Below are positions 1 through 8,289 of a DNA stretch of 22,982 nucleotides, piece by piece. A model generated the notes under the pieces. The model was not told where the DNA came from and ran no database searches. It saw nothing but the letters and a program-made list of their open reading frames with translations. Every line of letters starts with the position of its first letter. Position 1 is the first letter of the stretch. The position numbers and the translations under genes were made by a program. Source of the stretch: JBQTIM01 sp052388135. Its GTDB lineage: Bacteria; Elusimicrobiota; Elusimicrobia; FEN-1173. The stretch spans positions 1 to 22,982 of the forward strand of contig JBQTIM010000165.1 in the NCBI GenBank assembly GCA_052388135.1, read 5' to 3'.

Positions 1-15
1 GCCTAGCTCCTCTCC

Positions 16-1308
16 GTGGGCGCCGTGAAGCAAATGGAAAAGCGCTTACTAATATTCCTGACGCGGCTGCTCTTCTGGTTGGCCTACCTGCTCCTCCTGG
101 CCCGCCGCGTGAAAGTTTTCCTTTTCCCCGGCGTCCTGTTCGAGGAAATGGGCTTCGGCTACTTCGGCCCCGTGGACGGGCACAACCTGAACCAGCTGAT
201 CGAGGTCTTCAGCGCCGTGAAGCAAATCAAGGGGCCCGTCGTTTTGCACGTCGTCACCAAGAAAGGCCGCGGCTACGAGCCCGCCGAGCAGGATCCCATC
301 AAGTACCACGGCGTCACCCGCTTCAACCCGGAAACCGGCGAAATGGTGAAAGCGCCGGCCGGCCCGCCCGCCTACACCAAGGTGTTCGGCGAAACCCTGG
401 TGAAGCTGGCCAAGGAGGACCCCCGCGTGGTGGCCATCACCGCCGCCATGCCCGAGGGCACCGGCCTGGACATCTTCCGCCGGGAAATCCCCGAGCGGTT
501 TTACGACGTGGGCCTGGGCGAGCAGCACGCCGTCACCTTCGCGGCGGGACTGGCCTGCGGCGGCCTGCGGCCCGTGGTGGCGATCTACTCCACGTTCCTT
601 CAGCGCGCCTTCGACCAGATGATCCACGACGTGTCCCTGCAAAAACTGCCGGTGGTCTTCTGCCTGGACCGCGCCGGTCTGGTGGGCGACGACGGCCCCA
701 CGCACCACGGCGTCTTCGACATCTCTTACACGCGCATGATGCCGCACTTCACCATCATGTCGCCCAAAGACGAGAACGAGTTGCGGCACATGCTGAAGAC
801 GGCCCTCACCCTGGACGGCCCTTCGGTCATCCGCTATCCGCGGGGCGCGGGCGTCGGCGTTCCCATGGAGCAAGAAACCCGTCCCCTCCCCGTCGGCAAA
901 GGGGAAATCCTGCGGGAAGGCAAGGACGTGACGCTGGTGGCCATCGGCCACATGGTCTACCCCAGCCTTCAGGCCGCGACGCTTTTGGAGGCCCAGGGCG
1001 TTTCCGCCGGCGTGGTGAACGCGCGCTTCATCAAGCCCCTGGACAAGGCCTTTTTAGAGGCGTTGGCCGTCAAAACGCCGCACTTGGTCACCGTGGAGGA
1101 GAACACCGTGCTCGGCGGCTTCGGCGAAGCCGTGCGGGGCGTTTTGACGGGCGCGCCGGCGCGCGTGGACATCATCGGCCTTCCCGACGATTTCATCGAG
1201 CACGGAAGCCAGCCCAAACTGCGGGAGAAGGCCGGCCTTTCACCCGAGAAGATTTCCCAGCGCGTTCTGGAATTTCACGGCCGCGTCGGCTCGAAAACGC
1301 GGGCTTAA
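16..1308 (+). CDS. dxs: 1-deoxy-D-xylulose-5-phosphate synthase, C-terminal two thirds (5' end missing or disturbed)
   Basis: Thiamine-diphosphate enzyme that condenses pyruvate with glyceraldehyde 3-phosphate, the first step of the MEP isoprenoid pathway. Visible are the LFEEMGFGYFGPVDGH block near residue 40, the DVGLGEQHAV segment carrying the conserved catalytic Glu of the pyrimidine-binding domain, the LDRAGLVGDDGPTHHG block, and the C-terminal transketolase domain (VEENTVLGGFGEAV). The N-terminal thiamine-diphosphate domain lies outside the window. GTG at 16 is only the first usable codon, not the true start: VGAV there matches the VGA motif found inside complete Dxs proteins, and an in-frame TAG at 4-6 blocks simple extension upstream. 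Residues 1-40 are shorter and more hydrophobic than the same part of E. coli Dxs. The downstream neighbour tlyA starts 43 bases after the stop. Confidence 0.93.
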   Translation: MGAVKQMEKRLLIFLTRLLFWLAYLLLLARRVKVFLFPGVLFEEMGFGYFGPVDGHNLNQLIEVFSAVKQIKGPVVLHVVTKKGRGYEPAEQDPIKYHGVTRFNPETGEMVKAPAGPPAYTKVFGETLVKLAKEDPRVVAITAAMPEGTGLDIFRREIPERFYDVGLGEQHAVTFAAGLACGGLRPVVAIYSTFLQRAFDQMIHDVSLQKLPVVFCLDRAGLVGDDGPTHHGVFDISYTRMMPHFTIMSPKDENELRHMLKTALTLDGPSVIRYPRGAGVGVPMEQETRPLPVGKGEILREGKDVTLVAIGHMVYPSLQAATLLEAQGVSAGVVNARFIKPLDKAFLEALAVKTPHLVTVEENTVLGGFGEAVRGVLTGAPARVDIIGLPDDFIEHGSQPKLREKAGLSPEKISQRVLEFHGRVGSKTRA

Positions 1309-1351
1309 ATTTGACGGCGGCCCGGAACGCGAGGCCCCCGACCCCGGCTCC

Positions 1352-2113
1352 ATGACCGGGAACGCCGCGCGCCCGGATTCTTTGCGCGCCAAGCGGCGGC
1401 TGGACATTCTCCTGGTGGAGCGCGGATTGGCCGAAACGCGGGCCAAGGCCCAAGCTTTGATTCTGGCCGGCCGCGTGCGCGCCCCCGGTTTGCGGGCGCT
1501 CAAAGCCGGCGCGCTCGTGCCGCCCGATCAACCGGTTGAGCTTCTGGAAGCCGCCCCCTACGTGTCGCGCGGGGGGGAAAAACTGGCCGGCGCTCTCCGC
1601 GCCTTCCAAATTTCCGTCAGCGGCCGCGTCTGCTGGGACGTGGGCGCCTCCACCGGCGGGTTCACCGACTGTCTCTTGCAGGCCGGCGCCGCGCGGGTCG
1701 CGGCCATAGACGTGGGCCACGGCCAGTTGCACTGGAAGCTCCGGCAGGACGCCCGGGTGTTGAACCTGGAAAAAACCCACATCCTCAAGCTGCGCGCCGA
1801 GGATTTGCCCGTGCCCGGCTTGGCCGTCGCCGATCTTTCCTTCATTTCTCTCGATAAAGTTCTGCCTCGCCTGGCCGCCCTTCTGCCGCCGGGGGCGGAA
1901 CTGATCGCGCTGGTGAAGCCCCAGTTCGAAGCCGGCCCCCGCAACGCGCCCAAGGGCGTCGTGAGGGATCCCGAAGTCCGGAGCCGAATTCTGAAGAACA
2001 TTGAGGCGCGCTTGCCAGAGTGGGGGTTCCGCCTCCAAGGCTCCGCCCCGTCGGTTTTGAAAGGCCCCAAAGGAAACCAGGAGCATTTTTTGTATCTTGT
2101 TAAAAATGACTGA
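1352..2113 (+). CDS. tlyA: TlyA-family rRNA 2'-O-methyltransferase (S4 domain + FtsJ-like fold)
   Basis: Predicted S-adenosylmethionine-dependent methyltransferase; in the TlyA family the known activity is 2'-O-methylation of rRNA, and older annotations call it hemolysin. About residues 15-75 form an S4 RNA-binding domain (RLDILLVERGLAETRAKAQ). The SAM-binding loop is DVGASTGGFTDCLLQAGA, preceded by the conserved YVSRGGEKL linker. Later blocks ADLSFISL and LVKPQFEAG carry residues typical of the FtsJ fold, and KGNQEHFLYL closes the domain. The length of 253 aa is normal. ATG at 1352 gives about 13 residues before the S4 domain; no strong Shine-Dalgarno precedes it. The stop overlaps the leuS start by 8 bases, so the two are probably translationally coupled. 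The rRNA target cannot be told from sequence. Confidence 0.93.
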   Translation: MTGNAARPDSLRAKRRLDILLVERGLAETRAKAQALILAGRVRAPGLRALKAGALVPPDQPVELLEAAPYVSRGGEKLAGALRAFQISVSGRVCWDVGASTGGFTDCLLQAGAARVAAIDVGHGQLHWKLRQDARVLNLEKTHILKLRAEDLPVPGLAVADLSFISLDKVLPRLAALLPPGAELIALVKPQFEAGPRNAPKGVVRDPEVRSRILKNIEARLPEWGFRLQGSAPSVLKGPKGNQEHFLYLVKND

Positions 2114-4655
2114 GCCCTACGACCCCAAAACCGTCGAGCCGAAATGGCAGAAACGCTGGGCCGAAAGCGGCGCCTTCCGCGCCGTCGAGGATCCCGCCAA
2201 GCCCAAGCTCTATATATTGGACATGTTCCCTTACCCTTCGGCGGCGGGCCTGCACGTGGGACACCCGGAAGGTTACACGGCCACCGACATCATCGCCCGC
2301 ATGAAGCGCATGCAGGGGTTCAACGTCCTGCACCCCATGGGCTGGGACGCCTTCGGCCTGCCGGCCGAAAACTACGCCATCCAAACCGGCACCCACCCGC
2401 GCGCCACCACGCAAAGGAACATTGAAACGTTCCGGCGGCAGATCCAGGCCCTGGGATTTTCCTACGACTGGTCCCGGGAGGTGGACACCACGGACCCGGC
2501 CTATTACAAGTGGACCCAGTGGATATTCCTCCAGCTCTACAAAAAGGGGCTGGCCTACGAGGGCACGGCGCCCATCAATTTTTGCCCCCGCTGCAAAACC
2601 GGCCTGGCCAACGAGGAAGTGCACCAAGGCGCCTGCGAACGCTGCGGCACGCCCGTGGAGCGCCGGAACCTGCGCCAATGGCTTTTGAAAATCACGGCCT
2701 ACGCCGACCGCCTGCTGGCGGACCTGGACGGCCTCGACTGGCCGGAGTCCACCCTGGCCATGCAGCGGCACTGGATCGGCCGCTCCGAGGGCGCCGAGGT
2801 GGTCTTCGAGGGCGCCGAACCGGCGCCCGCCCGCGGCGAAAAGCTGACGGTCTTCACCACCCGGCCGGACACGCTTTTCGGCGCCACCTATATGGTCCTG
2901 GCCCCGGAGCATCCTTTGGTGGACAAGTTCACCGCGCCGGCGCAGAAGGCCGCCGTGAACGAATACCGCGAACGCGCCCGCAACAAATCCGACCTGGAGC
3001 GCACGGATCTGGCCAAGGACAAAACCGGCGTCTTCACGGGCGGAACGGTGGCGAACCCCGTGAACGGAGAACGCATCCCCGTTTGGATCGCGGATTACGT
3101 TCTCATCAGCTACGGCACCGGCGCCATCATGGCCGTTCCCGCTCACGACCAACGGGATTTTGATTTCGCGAAAAAATTTGGGCTTCGAATTAAGCTTGTC
3201 GTTGCACCACCCGAGATAGGAGGATACCCTCTTGATCTTCAAGAAGCATTCGAAATAGAGGGCGTCGCAGAAAACAGCGGCCCCTACGATGGTCTTTCCA
3301 CCGCCGAATTTAAAAAACGCATCACCGCCGACCTGGAAAAGCAGGGGAAGGGGAAAAAGGCCGTCAACTACCGGCTCCGCGATTGGGTCTTCTCGCGCCA
3401 GCGCTACTGGGGGGAACCCATCCCCATCGTTCACTGCCGCGGAAAATGCGGCGGTCCCGTACCCGTTCCGGAGGACCAACTTCCCGTGCTTCTGCCCGAG
3501 GTGGAAAAATACGAGCCCGCCGGCACGGGAGATTCGCCCCTGGCCGCCGTGGAATCCTGGATCAACACCGCCTGTCCCGTTTGCGGCGGCCCCGCCCGCC
3601 GGGAAACCAACACCATGCCCCAATGGGCCGGCTCCTGCTGGTACTACCTGCGCTTCCTGGACCCCAAGAACTCCGCCGCCGGCTGGGACAAAGCCAAGGA
3701 AAAATATTGGATGGCGGACACGGGCGTGGACCTCTACGTCGGAGGGGCCGAGCACGCGGTGCTTCACCTGCTCTACGCGCGCTTTTGGCACAAGGTCCTT
3801 TACGACCTCGGCTTCGTCTCCACCAAGGAACCTTTCCAAAAGTTGCGCCACCAGGGCATGGTGCTTTCCTACAGCTACCAGGACAAAATGGGCGCCTACC
3901 ACGGCTACGATGAAATCGATTTCTCCCGCAAGCCGGCCGTTCTGAAATCCGGCGGCGAAGAGCTGAAAGAGCAAGTGGAGAAGATGTCCAAGTCCAAGAA
4001 GAACGTCGTCAGCCCCGACGACATCATCGGCCGCCACGGCGCCGACGCCATGCGGCTCTACGAAATGTTCATGGGCGACTTCGAGCTCCCCAAGCCCTGG
4101 GACATGCGCGCGGTGGAGGGCATCAACCGCTTCCTCCAAAGGGCCTGGCGCGTCCGGGAAAAAATCGGCGGCGGGCCGGACGTGCACGAGCGCCTGCGCC
4201 ACAAGACCGTCCGGGACGTGACCGAACGCATCGAGAGCTTCAAGTTCAACACCGCCATCGCGTCGCTCATGGAGTACGTGAACGCCCTGGGAGCCGGCGC
4301 CGCGCAGGCCGACGCCGAGGCGCTGGCTCTCCTGCTTTCGCCCTTCGCGCCGCACCTGGCCGAGGAGATGTGGGAAAAGCTCGGGCACGCGGAACCCTTG
4401 GCGCGGGCCGCCTGGCCCCAGGCCGACCCGGCCCTCCTGGCCGCCGACGCCGTGGAATATCCCGTCCAGCTCAACGGCAAGCTGAGGGACCGCCTCACGG
4501 CCGCGCCCGAGGAAAGCAAAGAGCGGGTGCTGGCGGCGGCCAAGGCGCTGCCGAAAGTGCGCGAGGCGCTCGCTGGGCAAACCATCGTCAAGGAGATCTT
4601 CGTGCCCGGGCGCATGGTCAATTTCGTCACGAAGCCATCAAACAACGGAGGCTGA
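2106..4655 (+). CDS. leuS: Leucyl-tRNA synthetase
   Basis: Class I aminoacyl-tRNA synthetase charging tRNA-Leu in the cytoplasm. The 849-residue product has the HIGH-type signature HVGH at 50-53 and KMSKS at 626-630. A zinc-finger-like region (CPRC...CERC) lies near residues 162-182. The inserted CP1 editing domain contains the threonine-rich TVFTTRPDTLFGATYM block and the AVPAHDQRDFDFA block. The C-terminal anticodon-binding and leucine-specific parts are complete. A TTG three codons upstream (2097) is open, but ATG 2106 gives the expected MTEPYDP start; it overlaps the tlyA stop by 8 bases and has no clear Shine-Dalgarno. The stretch at about 3160-3320 is visibly AT-richer than the rest of the gene although the protein remains alignable. 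The adjoining lptE and holA reproduce the leuS-lptE-holA order known from E. coli. Confidence 0.97.
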   Translation: MTEPYDPKTVEPKWQKRWAESGAFRAVEDPAKPKLYILDMFPYPSAAGLHVGHPEGYTATDIIARMKRMQGFNVLHPMGWDAFGLPAENYAIQTGTHPRATTQRNIETFRRQIQALGFSYDWSREVDTTDPAYYKWTQWIFLQLYKKGLAYEGTAPINFCPRCKTGLANEEVHQGACERCGTPVERRNLRQWLLKITAYADRLLADLDGLDWPESTLAMQRHWIGRSEGAEVVFEGAEPAPARGEKLTVFTTRPDTLFGATYMVLAPEHPLVDKFTAPAQKAAVNEYRERARNKSDLERTDLAKDKTGVFTGGTVANPVNGERIPVWIADYVLISYGTGAIMAVPAHDQRDFDFAKKFGLRIKLVVAPPEIGGYPLDLQEAFEIEGVAENSGPYDGLSTAEFKKRITADLEKQGKGKKAVNYRLRDWVFSRQRYWGEPIPIVHCRGKCGGPVPVPEDQLPVLLPEVEKYEPAGTGDSPLAAVESWINTACPVCGGPARRETNTMPQWAGSCWYYLRFLDPKNSAAGWDKAKEKYWMADTGVDLYVGGAEHAVLHLLYARFWHKVLYDLGFVSTKEPFQKLRHQGMVLSYSYQDKMGAYHGYDEIDFSRKPAVLKSGGEELKEQVEKMSKSKKNVVSPDDIIGRHGADAMRLYEMFMGDFELPKPWDMRAVEGINRFLQRAWRVREKIGGGPDVHERLRHKTVRDVTERIESFKFNTAIASLMEYVNALGAGAAQADAEALALLLSPFAPHLAEEMWEKLGHAEPLARAAWPQADPALLAADAVEYPVQLNGKLRDRLTAAPEESKERVLAAAKALPKVREALAGQTIVKEIFVPGRMVNFVTKPSNNGG

Positions 4656-4656
4656 C

Positions 4657-5307
4657 ATGCCACGAACACGGAACGCGCCCGAGATTTTCCGCCTCATCCG
4701 CAGGTCCGTCCTGTGGCGCCTGGCGCCCGCCGCCGCGCTCCTGGCCGGCTGCGGCGAATCCGTCTACGCGCCGAAACCGTCCCTCCTTCCGGCGCACATC
4801 CGGTCCGCGACGCTGCGGCCCTTCGTCAACAAGACCCAGTATTTCGGTCTGGAGGACAAGCTCCTCCTCCGCGTCTCCGACGAGTTCCTGCGCGACGGCC
4901 GGCTCATCATCGTCAACAACGAAAGCGAGGCCGACGGCGTTCTGGCCGGCGAGATCGTCCGCTACATCCGGGAACCCATCGCCTTCGACTCCACCGGCGC
5001 CGAGGAGGAGATCAAGCTCTGGGTCATCATAGATCTCAAGTTCATAGACCGCGTCAACCGGATTCTGTTGTGGGAGGAACCGCGCCTCTCCCACGAGTAC
5101 CGCTATTTCGTCGAGACGCGACCCGGCGGCGAGACGGAGGAGGAGGCGCGCCAGCGGCTCTGGGACCTCTTCGCCCGCGACATCGTCCGGCGCACGGTGG
5201 AAGGTTTCGGCTCCGTGTCCGGCGCCAGCGAGCGGAAAATCTCCAACCAGCCGCCGCCCAAGCCGGCCCCCGCGCGGCCCGTCCAGCCGCCGCCGTCGCC
5301 GTACTGA
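4657..5307 (+). CDS. lptE: LptE-like LPS-assembly outer-membrane lipoprotein
   Basis: Probable lipoprotein partner of the LptD outer-membrane translocon for lipopolysaccharide. The protein (216 aa) starts with a basic, hydrophobic lipoprotein signal ending in a lipobox, LLAGC, with the lipidated cysteine at residue 32. The mature part has the LptE-type layout: a short strand with a conserved FVNKTQYFGLE segment, then strands including IKLWVIIDLKF and a helix ending near ARDIVRRTVEGF. The tail after about residue 190 is proline-rich and probably disordered. ATG 4657 follows the leuS stop by one base and has GGAGG at 4647-4651. Primary similarity in this family is weak, so the call rests on the lipobox, the fold pattern and, above all, the leuS-lptE-holA gene order. 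Confidence 0.8.
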   Translation: MPRTRNAPEIFRLIRRSVLWRLAPAAALLAGCGESVYAPKPSLLPAHIRSATLRPFVNKTQYFGLEDKLLLRVSDEFLRDGRLIIVNNESEADGVLAGEIVRYIREPIAFDSTGAEEEIKLWVIIDLKFIDRVNRILLWEEPRLSHEYRYFVETRPGGETEEEARQRLWDLFARDIVRRTVEGFGSVSGASERKISNQPPPKPAPARPVQPPPSPY

Positions 5308-5403
5308 GCGCGGCGGCCCTTCGATGCCCGCGGCCGACGGCGCGCCTTCTCCCGCGGCTTCCGGCCCGGCCTCGCGCGTGAGCCTCCGCCCGCGGGCTTG
5401 ACC

Positions 5404-6456
5404 ATGGCCTTTCAAAAATTCAAAGCCGACACGCCGCAGTCCCTGCTCGCCCTTTGGGAAAAAGGGACATTCCACCCCGTCTACCTATTCGCCGGCCCCG
5501 ACACTCTACAAAAGGAAGAAGCCGCCGCTCTCTTCCAAAAAAAATTCCTGGCCGGGGACGACTCGGGCCTCAACGTGGACCGGCTGGACGGGCAAAGCGC
5601 CTCGGCGGGGGAAATCCTGAACGCCTTTTTGACCATGGGTTTTTTGGGGGGAAAGCGCGTCGTCCTCGTGCGCCGGGCCCAGGAGTTGGCCGCGGCCGAA
5701 GCCCTGCGCTTGGCCGACGGCCTGGCCGCCGCGCCCGCCGGAAACGCCCTCCTCCTTTTCTGGGAGGACAAGCTGGACAACCGCAGCGTCCTGGTCCAGG
5801 CCGTCAAGTCGAAAGGCATGGCCGTGTCTTTCTGGCCGCCCTTCGAGAACCAGCTCCCCGGCTGGGCCCAGGAGCGCGCCCGGGCCGCCGGCAAGGAGCT
5901 CGCGCCGGAGGCGGCCCGCGCCCTGGTGGACTTGGCCGGCGGCCAACTGCCCGACCTGGCCCAGGAAATAGACAAGCTGGTTCTTTACGCGGGTGGCAGG
6001 AAAGTCATCACGGAAGCCGACGTGGAGGCCCTGGCGCCGGAGGGCCGCGCCCTGGCCTTCCTCGAGTTCGACCGGGCCGTGTGGCGGGGAGACGCGGCGG
6101 AGGTCCTGCGCCTCCTGGAGAGCCGGCGCGCGGCCGGCGAACCGCCCGAGGCCGTGCTGGCGGCGCTGGCGCGGATTTATCGCCGGTTGTTCCTGGCGAA
6201 AACCCTGCTCGCTGAAAAAAAGGCCTCCCGCGAGGACGTCCTCCGCGACGTGGTCAAAACCAAGATGCGCCGCCCGCAGGAAGAGTTCCTGGAAGCGGTG
6301 AGCGCCGCCTCCTGGACCCGGCTTTTGAACGCCCTGGAAAAAATTCTCGACGCGGAAACGGATTTAAAGACCGGCCGGCTGGACCCCGACACGGGCCTGA
6401 CGTTGCTGCTGAGGAATTTGATGGAGAAAACCGGCGGAAGGAAGGAAATCGCCTAG
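5404..6456 (+). CDS. holA: DNA polymerase III subunit delta
   Basis: Delta subunit of the clamp loader, which opens the beta sliding clamp. The 350-residue product has the usual length and order: an N-terminal domain with HPVYLFAGPDTLQKEEAAALF (the degenerate P-loop position), the NAFLTMGFLGGKRVVLVR block, the LVDLAGGQLPDLAQEIDKLVLYAG segment of the second domain, and a C-terminal helical collar domain with DAETDLKTGRLDPDTGLTLLLRNL. ATG 5404 is preferred over TTG 5398 because it is the commoner start and six bases away; neither has a convincing Shine-Dalgarno. The gene converges with rpsT across 137 bases. The 90-base gap from lptE contains no gene. Confidence 0.92.
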   Translation: MAFQKFKADTPQSLLALWEKGTFHPVYLFAGPDTLQKEEAAALFQKKFLAGDDSGLNVDRLDGQSASAGEILNAFLTMGFLGGKRVVLVRRAQELAAAEALRLADGLAAAPAGNALLLFWEDKLDNRSVLVQAVKSKGMAVSFWPPFENQLPGWAQERARAAGKELAPEAARALVDLAGGQLPDLAQEIDKLVLYAGGRKVITEADVEALAPEGRALAFLEFDRAVWRGDAAEVLRLLESRRAAGEPPEAVLAALARIYRRLFLAKTLLAEKKASREDVLRDVVKTKMRRPQEEFLEAVSAASWTRLLNALEKILDAETDLKTGRLDPDTGLTLLLRNLMEKTGGRKEIA

Positions 6457-6593
6457 GGGGAAACCGCGCAACGCGCTTCGACGCCGGAACCGGCTTTCAA
6501 GCGGTCCGAGATCCGCCGAGCCCGCCTGCCCGGCATCGGCGAAAAGGCGGAGCTGCGCCCGGAAGACCTAGGGAACGGCCGTGGCGGAGAGGA

Positions 6594-6881
6594 TTAAGAA
6601 GCGGACAACAGCCTGCGCACGGCCCGGGACAGCCGGGAAACCTTGCGCGACGCCGCCGTGGGATGGATGACGTGCCGGCGTCCCAGCTTGGCCAGGAGCG
6701 CCTCCGTCTTTTTCAGGAGCTCGCCGGAAGCCGCCTGGTCTTTGCGCGCGGCGGCGGCGAGAAGCTGCTTCGTCAAATCCTTGGCTCCGTCCTTGGCGCT
6801 GCGGTTGGCCCAGCGCTTCTTGCGGGACTGGCGGGCCGCTTTGATGGCCGACGTGTGCCGGCCTGTTTTTAGTCTTGCCAT
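6594..6881 (-). CDS. rpsT: 30S ribosomal protein S20 (bS20)
   Basis: Primary 16S rRNA-binding protein of the small subunit. The 95-residue, Lys/Arg-rich product begins MARLKTGRHTSAIKAARQ and ends HPTAASRKVSRLSRAVRRLLSAS; the internal K-x-N-x-K helix and the HPTAASRKVSRL C-terminal block are the S20 hallmarks. The frame stays open 13 codons upstream, but the start at ATG 6881 (complement) gives the family's normal N-terminus. It is the only complete gene on the - strand. No Shine-Dalgarno precedes the start; a promoter-like pair of hexamers sits just upstream, so the leader would be only a few bases long. It lies divergent from the cyclase gene and convergent with holA. Confidence 0.93.
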   Translation of the reverse strand: MARLKTGRHTSAIKAARQSRKKRWANRSAKDGAKDLTKQLLAAAARKDQAASGELLKKTEALLAKLGRRHVIHPTAASRKVSRLSRAVRRLLSAS

Positions 6882-6890
6882 AAGGCCCAC

Positions 6891-6920
6891 ATGATACTTA
6901 AAAATCCCGGCGGGTGTCAA
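6891..6920 (-). promoter_or_regulatory. Predicted rpsT promoter
   Basis: On the - strand, TTGACA (6915-6920) is followed after 18 bases by TATCAT (6891-6896). The expected transcription start is about three bases before the rpsT ATG, so the message would be nearly leaderless. Seen in sequence only. Confidence 0.55.
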
Positions 6921-6945
6921 TCGCCTTTATTTCTCCACAAAATCA

Positions 6946-6973
6946 TTGACAGCGACTCCCGACCGGTTATGCT
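6946..6973 (+). promoter_or_regulatory. Predicted promoter of the receiver-cyclase gene
   Basis: TTGACA (6946-6951), a 16-base spacer, then TATGCT (6968-6973). The predicted start near 6980 leaves about 43 bases of leader before ATG 7023. It supports ATG 7023 over earlier in-frame codons, which would lie upstream of the promoter. Confidence 0.55.
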
Positions 6974-7022
6974 TAGAAGCGCGTTGAGCCAACGCGCCAT
7001 TCTCGCTTTCTCTGGGATAACC

Positions 7023-8174
7023 ATGGACCCGCAGACTCCCGTCAACGTCGCTCCGGCCGCTCCCGTCGACAGCAAGCGGAGCGACAAACCTCTCAAGATT
7101 TTGTTGGTGGACGATGAGCCCGGCATCCGGGACAGCTGCAGCCGCCTCATCCGCCGGCAGGGCTACGACGTTTCCACGGCCTCCTCCGGCGAGGAAGCCG
7201 CCCTCCGCCTGAACGAGGGCTGGGACATCATCCTCACCGACATCAACATGCCGGGCACGGTCCACGGCATCGAACTTCTTCGTCGCGCGCGGGCGGCCGG
7301 CAGCGTGGACGTCATCATCATGACCGCGCAGCCCGAGCTGGACACGGCCATCGGCGCCATCCGCGAAGGCGCTTACGATTATCTGGTGAAGCCGGTGACC
7401 GAAGAGGCGCTCATCCTGGCCGTCAACCGCTGCGTCCACAAGCGGCAGCTCTCGCGCGAGCTGGCCTGGGAAAAAGATTTGCGGGCCGAACTGGAGAGCG
7501 CCTACTTCGAGCTGGCGCGCATGCAGCAGGTGAAAACGGTTTTCGGCCAGTTCGTGACGCCCGAGGTGGCGCAGTTCGTCCTCTCCAGCCCGCAGGACTT
7601 GTGGAAGCGGGGGGAACGCCGCGTGGCCAGCATGCTTTTCGTGGACGTGCGCGAGTTCACGCCCTACGCGGGCAGCGTGCCGCCCGAGGAGGCTTTGGAG
7701 GCGCTGAACCAAATCTTCTCGCGGGCCATCCAAGCGGTTACCGCCGAGGGCGGCGTGGTCAACAAGTTCACGGGAGACGGCATCCTGGCGTTCTTCGGGG
7801 CGCCGCTTCCCTTGAGCGACCATTCCGAGGCCGCGGCCCGCGCCGCTCTGCGGGCGCGCGACGCCGTGGAGGAGCTGGCGCGGACCCGCTCCGCGCAGGG
7901 GCAGGCCCCCCTGCGCGTGGGCATCGGCGTGAACACCGGCGAAGTGGTGGCCGGCTGCCTGGGCACCGAGACGCGCACCGAATACACGGTCATCGGCCAT
8001 TCCGTCAACCTGTGCGCCCGGCTCATGGATTTGGCGAAGCCCGGACAGATACTGACCGGACCCGACGCGGCTCATATCCTTCAACCAGGGTTCGAGTTGA
8101 TCCCCACCGCCCCGATGATCCTCGCGGGCATCTCCAAACCCGTCATCGCTTACGAGCTGGTCGGCCGGAAATAA
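7023..8174 (+). CDS. Response regulator with class III adenylate/guanylate cyclase output domain
   Basis: Phosphorylation-controlled enzyme making a cyclic nucleotide, probably cAMP. The 383-residue protein has a receiver domain (about 25-140) with acidic pair D30/D31, phospho-acceptor D73 in LTDINMPG, T101 and K123 (YLVKPV). A helical linker (about 140-195) follows. The class III cyclase domain (about 200-383) has metal-binding D208 (LFVDVREFT) and D252 (KFTGDGILAFFG), base-selecting K248 and T322, and the N329/R333 pair in HSVNLCARL, so it looks catalytically complete. His replaces the usual Asp in the G-D-x-V-N block (H326). The start at ATG 7023 is taken because the open frame before it runs through the promoter. 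No cognate histidine kinase is adjacent. ATP versus GTP preference is inferred only from the K/T pair. Confidence 0.9.
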   Translation: MDPQTPVNVAPAAPVDSKRSDKPLKILLVDDEPGIRDSCSRLIRRQGYDVSTASSGEEAALRLNEGWDIILTDINMPGTVHGIELLRRARAAGSVDVIIMTAQPELDTAIGAIREGAYDYLVKPVTEEALILAVNRCVHKRQLSRELAWEKDLRAELESAYFELARMQQVKTVFGQFVTPEVAQFVLSSPQDLWKRGERRVASMLFVDVREFTPYAGSVPPEEALEALNQIFSRAIQAVTAEGGVVNKFTGDGILAFFGAPLPLSDHSEAAARAALRARDAVEELARTRSAQGQAPLRVGIGVNTGEVVAGCLGTETRTEYTVIGHSVNLCARLMDLAKPGQILTGPDAAHILQPGFELIPTAPMILAGISKPVIAYELVGRK

Positions 8175-8235
8175 GGCCGCCGGGCGCGCGGCGCCGTCCT
8201 CGGCCTCCCCGCACCCTCCGGCGGCGCCCGCTGGG

Positions 8236-8251
8236 AACCGGCTTCGGTTTT
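8236..8251 (+). terminator. Small terminator-like hairpin after the cyclase gene
   Basis: AACCG (8236-8240), loop GCTT, CGGTT (8245-8249), ending in a TTTT run. It follows a GC-rich inverted segment in the 8175-8235 spacer and abuts the murJ promoter. The stem is only 5 bp, so this is a weak call. Confidence 0.3.
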
Positions 8252-8277
8252 GAACTTCCCTCCCGGTCTGTTATCAT
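8250..8277 (+). promoter_or_regulatory. Predicted murJ promoter
   Basis: TTGAAC (8250-8255), 16-base spacer, TATCAT (8272-8277). The expected start falls about six bases before ATG 8290, leaving no room for a Shine-Dalgarno. Confidence 0.5.
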
Positions 8278-8289
8278 AACTTCCCATCC

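Noticed and set aside
3218..3234. Internal gene start in leuS (AGGAGG followed by TTG)
   Set aside because: The downstream reading is simply the leuS editing domain; no separate protein is supported.
5308..5397. Possible small gene between lptE and holA
   Set aside because: No start with a ribosome site and no recognisable protein; GC-rich spacer only.
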